A stretch of 64,000 bases of DNA from Paenibacillus vietnamensis (GTDB lineage: Bacteria > Bacillota > Bacilli > Paenibacillales > Paenibacillaceae). A program made the position numbers and the translations under genes. The stretch covers positions 61,446-125,445 of the forward strand of contig NZ_JAHMHW010000015.1 in assembly GCF_020169515.1 (NCBI RefSeq), in the 5' to 3' direction. The notes under the pieces were generated by a model, which did no database searches, was not told the DNA's origin, and saw only the letters and a program-made list of their open reading frames with translations. Within the stretch, counting starts at the first letter, position 1; every line of letters starts with the position of its first letter. Of the stretch, positions 60,342 to 64,000 are shown piece by piece.

Positions 60342-61697
60342 ATGCTAAAGCGATTTTGGAACAAACGGATCAGCCTGCTGACCTCCGTCATGATGCTGGC
60401 AGTCCTGCTCACAGCTTGCGGCGGGGGAAGCTCCGGGAATAACACGGATGCGGCCGGCACGAACGATAAGGTCACTCCTGAGAGCGGCAATGCCGGATCG
60501 GCCGTCAAAGGCAACGAAGACTACAAAGGCGAGTTTGTCCTGTGGACCTGGGAGCCTGAGCATGCTACGGCTTTGGCCGCCTTTCACGAGAAATATCCGA
60601 ATATTAAAGTGAAGCGCGTTAACGTTGCCGCAGAGGATGTTTCGAAAAAGCTGCAGACAACAATCGCATCAGGCGGAGAATTGCCGGATGTCATCCGGAT
60701 CGAGCGCGGGCAAAAGGCGAAAATATTCGATATGGATATTCTCGAAAATCTCGAAGCGCCGCCGTATAATGCCGACAAATCGCTTCTGTTCGACTATGAT
60801 ATCGCCGCTTTCTCCAAGGATGATCATATGATCGCCATCCCGGACGATATGAGCGTGGCGGGCATCGCTTATATTAAATCGCTTGCGAAGGAATATTTCG
60901 GGACGGACAACCCGGAGGAAATGGAAGCTATTTTTACCGATTGGGATGCGTTCGTTGAGAAAGGGAAAGAGGTTCTGCATAAGAGCGGGGGCAAGGTGAG
61001 GATGTTCCCGAGCCTCGGCGACGTGCATCAGACGCTGAAAGGCCAGCGTGCCGAGCCGTATTTTGACGGGGACAAGCTGAACGTTAGGATGCTCGAAAAT
61101 ACCGTTGCCGAGCTGGTCAAGTTTAGGGACTCGGGCATTATCGACAAGCTTGATCAGTGGACGCCGGCATGGAATGCGACGTTTGGCGGGGACAAGTATA
61201 TATTCGCCATGTCTCCCGTATGGATGCCGCAGTATGTCATCGGTCCTAACGATAAGAAGGACGACCGTTGGGCGCTGATGGTGCCTCCAGGCGGCGGCTT
61301 CATTAGAGGGGGCTCCTCGCACGGCATTCCGAAAGGGGCGAAAAACGCCGAGCTGGCCTGGAAATGGATCGAATTTACGTCAATGTCGCAAGAAGGAGCG
61401 GTAGCGCAAAAAACGGACGGCGTATTCACGCACTTCAAAAAAGCTTACGAGGATCAATCGTTCACGAACTGGACATGGAGAAACTTTGGCAGCCAGGATA
61501 TCGGGGAAAAGTTTTTCGTCGACATTTCGGAGACAACAAAGGACATGCCGGAAAATATCAATGACCTGGTGCTGGATGAAGTGATGAATATTGTGCTTCA
61601 GACGCTTGCTAAAGACGATTCGTTCGGCCTCAATCAGGCAATGGGAAGAATTCAAAAGGAACTGAAAGCAAAAGCGCCAAATATCGTTTGGGAGTAA
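60342..61697 (+). CDS. Extracellular sugar-binding lipoprotein of second ABC importer
   Basis: CUT1-type solute-binding protein, 451 aa. Lipobox LLTAC (Cys26) followed by a Gly/Ser/Asn linker. The mature part begins with FVLWTWEPEHATALAAFHEKYPNIKVKRVNV, the usual first strand of family 1 binding proteins, and has VAGIAYIKSLAKEYFG, GGSSHGIPKGAKNAELAWKWIEFTS. It is first in an operon with two permeases and sits opposite the YesM/YesN-type genes. GGGAGAG precedes the ATG. Ligand unknown. Confidence 0.93.
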   Translation: MLKRFWNKRISLLTSVMMLAVLLTACGGGSSGNNTDAAGTNDKVTPESGNAGSAVKGNEDYKGEFVLWTWEPEHATALAAFHEKYPNIKVKRVNVAAEDVSKKLQTTIASGGELPDVIRIERGQKAKIFDMDILENLEAPPYNADKSLLFDYDIAAFSKDDHMIAIPDDMSVAGIAYIKSLAKEYFGTDNPEEMEAIFTDWDAFVEKGKEVLHKSGGKVRMFPSLGDVHQTLKGQRAEPYFDGDKLNVRMLENTVAELVKFRDSGIIDKLDQWTPAWNATFGGDKYIFAMSPVWMPQYVIGPNDKKDDRWALMVPPGGGFIRGGSSHGIPKGAKNAELAWKWIEFTSMSQEGAVAQKTDGVFTHFKKAYEDQSFTNWTWRNFGSQDIGEKFFVDISETTKDMPENINDLVLDEVMNIVLQTLAKDDSFGLNQAMGRIQKELKAKAPNIVWE

Positions 61698-61782
61698 CAT
61701 ACGGGCCATAACAATATAACAATAGGCGGCTTGCCTTATCTTCGGCCGCCTACAACATGTCGGATAGCAGGGAGTGTAAGCG

Positions 61783-62697
61783 ATGGTTGCCTTAAAAAGA
61801 AGATGGGTGCCTTATTTTTTCCTCTCTCCTTATATTTTGTTCTACTTGGCTTTCGGCCTGATCCCAATGGTGTTCTCATTGTATGTTAGCTTGACGAGCT
61901 GGAACGGGATCGGCGAAAAAACGTTCATCGGATTGGACAACTACAAGTTTCTGTTTAATCCGGACTCGTATTTTTTCAAATCGGTCGGCAATACGCTGCT
62001 GTTTGTTCTTTTTACGCTCCCTATGCAAATTATTTTCGGCTTGATCATTGCCACGCTGCTTTACAGCCGCTGGGTGAAGTGGAAAAGCTTCTTTCAATTG
62101 ATCAACTTTCTCCCCTATATCGTAACGCCGGTCGCGGTGGGGCTTATGTTCAATCTACTATTTGACTGGCAGGCAGGCTTTATTAATAAAATACTGCTTC
62201 AGCTCGGTCTTATCGACGAGGGCATCTATTGGCTGGGTGACCCGCTGTATGCCCGGATCGTTATCATCTTGATGCTGTTCTGGAAGGGCTTCGGATATAC
62301 GATGATTTTTTATCTGGCCGGGCTTGCCAACATACCGAAGGATCTGAACGAAGCTGCACAAGTGGACGGAGCAACCGGGTATCGGACGTTTATGTCCATT
62401 ACGCTTCCATTGCTTAAGCCGGTCACCGTTTTTATCGTCATTACCGGTATCATCGGCGGCTTTCAGCTGCTTGAAGAACCGATGCTGCTGCTCGGAGGCT
62501 CCGGAATGGGCTCCAGCACGGCGGTTATCGGCGGCCCGGACAGATGCTGCCTGACGACCGTATGGAATATGTACGATACTGCCTACGGCAGCATGAACCG
62601 TTACGGGCTTGGAGCCGCTATCGCGTACGGCCTTTGCATCATTATTGCGTTCTTCTCATTTATCGGCGCCAGATTTTATAGGGGGGATCATGAATGA
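61783..62697 (+). CDS. Sugar ABC transporter permease (MalF/UgpA type)
   Basis: First permease of the importer, 304 aa, six membrane helices. N-terminal WVPYFFLSPYILFYLAFGLIPM and SLYVSLTSWNG, EAA loop LNEAAQVDGATGYRTFMSITLP. It overlaps the next permease by 4 bp. No ATPase gene follows; a shared ATPase is assumed. Confidence 0.93.
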   Translation: MVALKRRWVPYFFLSPYILFYLAFGLIPMVFSLYVSLTSWNGIGEKTFIGLDNYKFLFNPDSYFFKSVGNTLLFVLFTLPMQIIFGLIIATLLYSRWVKWKSFFQLINFLPYIVTPVAVGLMFNLLFDWQAGFINKILLQLGLIDEGIYWLGDPLYARIVIILMLFWKGFGYTMIFYLAGLANIPKDLNEAAQVDGATGYRTFMSITLPLLKPVTVFIVITGIIGGFQLLEEPMLLLGGSGMGSSTAVIGGPDRCCLTTVWNMYDTAYGSMNRYGLGAAIAYGLCIIIAFFSFIGARFYRGDHE

Positions 62698-63512
62698 GCC
62701 ACAACATCCGAACGACGATGGCGACCTCCGCGATCGCCCTGCTGTCCATATTTGCGCTGCTGCCCTTCTATATTATGACGATTATGGGAACCTATCAGAA
62801 CGAGGACTTGTTTACGAAGATTGTTCTTTTGCCGGGTACGTATTTATTGGAAAATTTCAAAACGGTGGCGGCCAGCCGGTTCGACCTCGTTTATTGGAAC
62901 AGTCTGGTCGTTTCGCTGGCAAGCACGGTGCTGTCCGTATTAGTTAGCGCCTTTGCAGGCTTTGCTTTCGCGAAGCACGAGTTTAAGTACAAAAACAAGA
63001 TTTTTGCAGCCGTCCTGCTCACCATGATGATTCCCGGCCAGCTCGGTCTGGTCGCGTATGTCATTGAGATGCGTTATCTCAGCTTGTCGGGAACGCTGCT
63101 TCCGCTCATTTTGCCTTGGGTAGCGAATGCGTTCGGCGTTTATTGGATGACGCAGTTTATCAAAAGCGCGGTTCCGAACGAAGTGCTCGAAAGCGCACGG
63201 ATCGACGGCTGCTCGGATATCGGAGTGTTTTTCCGAATTGTCGTCGCCTTCATTTACCCGGCGATCACGACGCTTTCGCTTCTTGTGTTCCTGTGGTCAT
63301 GGAACAATTATTTGCTTCCTCTCATTATCGTCAACGAACCGGAGCTGTTTACGATACCGCTTGGCATAACGGCGCTGGGTGACGCTTACCGCACGGATTT
63401 GGCTGCACAAATATTAGGTTTGACGCTGGGGACGGTTCCGGTGCTTCTCTTGTTCGCGATCGGGTCCAAAAGCTTTATCCGCGGATTGACGGCGGGATCG
63501 GTTAAAGGGTAG
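62694..63512 (+). CDS. Sugar ABC transporter permease (MalG/UgpE type)
   Basis: Second permease of the importer, 272 aa, six membrane helices. FAFAKHEFKYKNKIFAAVLLTMMIPGQ and the EAA loop VLESARIDGCSDIGVFFRIVV are typical of MalG-type subunits, as is the C-terminal FIRGLTAGSVKG. It starts inside the stop region of the first permease. Confidence 0.94.
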   Translation: MSHNIRTTMATSAIALLSIFALLPFYIMTIMGTYQNEDLFTKIVLLPGTYLLENFKTVAASRFDLVYWNSLVVSLASTVLSVLVSAFAGFAFAKHEFKYKNKIFAAVLLTMMIPGQLGLVAYVIEMRYLSLSGTLLPLILPWVANAFGVYWMTQFIKSAVPNEVLESARIDGCSDIGVFFRIVVAFIYPAITTLSLLVFLWSWNNYLLPLIIVNEPELFTIPLGITALGDAYRTDLAAQILGLTLGTVPVLLLFAIGSKSFIRGLTAGSVKG

Positions 63513-63565
63513 GGAGCATATCATAGGGAGGATAAACCGAGACATGTTTACCCTTTCAGTTCTGC

Positions 63566-63743
63566 TGCAAAAAGTGCATTTGATGCCATACCGCTCGATG
63601 TGACTATCAACTCGGCTGCATTTTTTGCAGTGGAATCGGGTGAAACCGATCCTGATCGGAAGGTTTGAGGAAATCCGCTGTAAAAAGTACATTAGAACAC
63701 ACACAGCTGCGTCTTATGTCAAGTTTCTGATGCAAAAAGTACA
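63566..63743. repeat. Four short semi-palindromic repeats TGYAAAAARTRCA
   Basis: TGCAAAAAGTGCA (63566-63578), CTGCATTTTTTGCAG (63616-63630, inverted form), TGTAAAAAGTACA (63679-63691), TGCAAAAAGTACA (63731-63743). Spacing is 51, 62 and 52 bp. Likely an intergenic repeat family or a multi-site operator. Confidence 0.7.
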
Positions 63744-63928
63744 GCCGAACGGAGGCGTCATTCCGAGTAGAGGGCAAAGGAGAGGCGGCTCGTGCTTAGA
63801 CGGTAATTGAACCCGCGACCATCGCTATGCCAAGCGATGGTCTGCTGCTGTTCCATCAAACCTAACTGCATCCGTGATCAAGCTTTTTTAATTTTATACG
63901 TAAGTAATACTTTTTTTTAAAAAAAGAC

Positions 63929-63958
63929 TTGCAATAATGGGCGGGTGCATGGTATATT
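63929..63958 (+). promoter_or_regulatory. Sigma-A promoter at window end
   Basis: TTGCAA (63929-63934), 18 bp, TATATT (63953-63958), preceded by an A/T-rich tract (63910-63926) that could act as an UP element. The target lies beyond the window; a stable-RNA operon is a guess. Confidence 0.55.
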
Positions 63959-64000
63959 CTAATTCCGGCCGAGAGAAACACGCGGACGGCGAGAAAGAAA

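Larger units (their letters stand above)
63513..64000. other. Non-coding right end with small palindromes and a strong promoter
   Basis: No gene is seen. It holds four TGYAAAAARTRCA-like repeats (63566-63743), a perfect 10-bp hairpin GACCATCGCT/AGCGATGGTC (63817-63842) without a U-run, and a promoter at 63929-63958. The transcript after the promoter has GAGAAACACG and GGCGAGAAAGAAA, which resembles leaders of Bacillales rRNA operons, but no rRNA sequence is in the window. Confidence 0.5.

Noticed and set aside
63625..63810. Small plus-strand frame at the right end
   Set aside because: It runs through the short repeats and has no ribosome site or protein-like pattern.

Overview
The window looks like chromosomal DNA of an endospore-forming, moderately GC-rich Paenibacillaceae bacterium (Paenibacillus or a close relative). 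Evidence: a GerA-type spore-germination operon; two carbohydrate ABC systems paired with YesM/YesN/YesS-type regulators; a pectin/rhamnogalacturonan-type utilisation block; a bacillithiol deacetylase (BshB2/YojG) next to YojF; a B. subtilis-like dctB/dctS/dctR/dctP locus; and a cobalamin operon with the gene order known from Bacillus megaterium. No complete rRNA or tRNA gene, CRISPR array, prophage or intact insertion sequence was found.

Layout. 1-681: 3' part of a short-chain dehydrogenase. 632-4695 (minus): spore germination receptor genes in the order A-C-B. 4863-8997: NERD-domain helicase, polysaccharide deacetylase overlapping a methyltransferase, and a small membrane protein. 9000-11430: poorly coding spacer, a doubtful Trp-rich membrane protein and an orphan LytS-type histidine kinase. 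11784-28648: a plus-strand carbohydrate locus with two LplB/YtcP-type permeases, lipoprotein binding protein, Gfo/Idh/MocA oxidoreductase, two GH105-type hydrolases, a membrane-anchored AraC regulator, an unassigned six-hairpin glycosidase-like protein, an oligogalacturonate-lyase-like beta-propeller and a GH95-type enzyme. 28751-32642: TipAS-type MerR regulator, a large LuxR-type STAND ATPase, and a VOC protein. 32771-39309: ACT-domain malic enzyme, dctR and dctS (minus), with dctB and dctP (plus), a C4-dicarboxylate sensing, uptake and oxidation unit. 39561-40585: yojF-bshB2.

From 40650 to 56819 a cobalamin riboswitch leads one tightly packed operon. First come four little-described genes: two secreted, membrane-anchored beta-domain proteins, a CbtB-like cobalt protein, and a LonB-like membrane AAA+ ATPase whose protease dyad seems lost. 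They are followed by cbiH60-X-J-C-D-ET-L-F-G-A-btuR, a nitroreductase and a CbiW-like 2Fe-2S protein. Together these build adenosylated cobyrinate from the sirohydrochlorin/precorrin-2 level. The four-gene head module is the best candidate here for an undescribed system, probably cobalt acquisition or delivery.

From 56814 to 60163 (minus) lies a YesM/YesN-type two-component system, divergent from a second sugar ABC transporter (60342-63512) that it probably controls. The right end holds small palindromic repeats and a strong sigma-A promoter that may belong to a stable-RNA operon outside the window.

Non-coding structure of note: a dispersed palindrome in three copies around dctP and the cobalamin riboswitch; matching TATAAG-N3/4-GTATAA dyads upstream of the GerAB-like gene and of dctP; hairpins bracketing the first solute-binding-protein gene; a 14-bp tandem repeat; and a ~126-bp direct repeat carrying identical palindromes. 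All function calls rest on reading motifs by eye; no database search was run.
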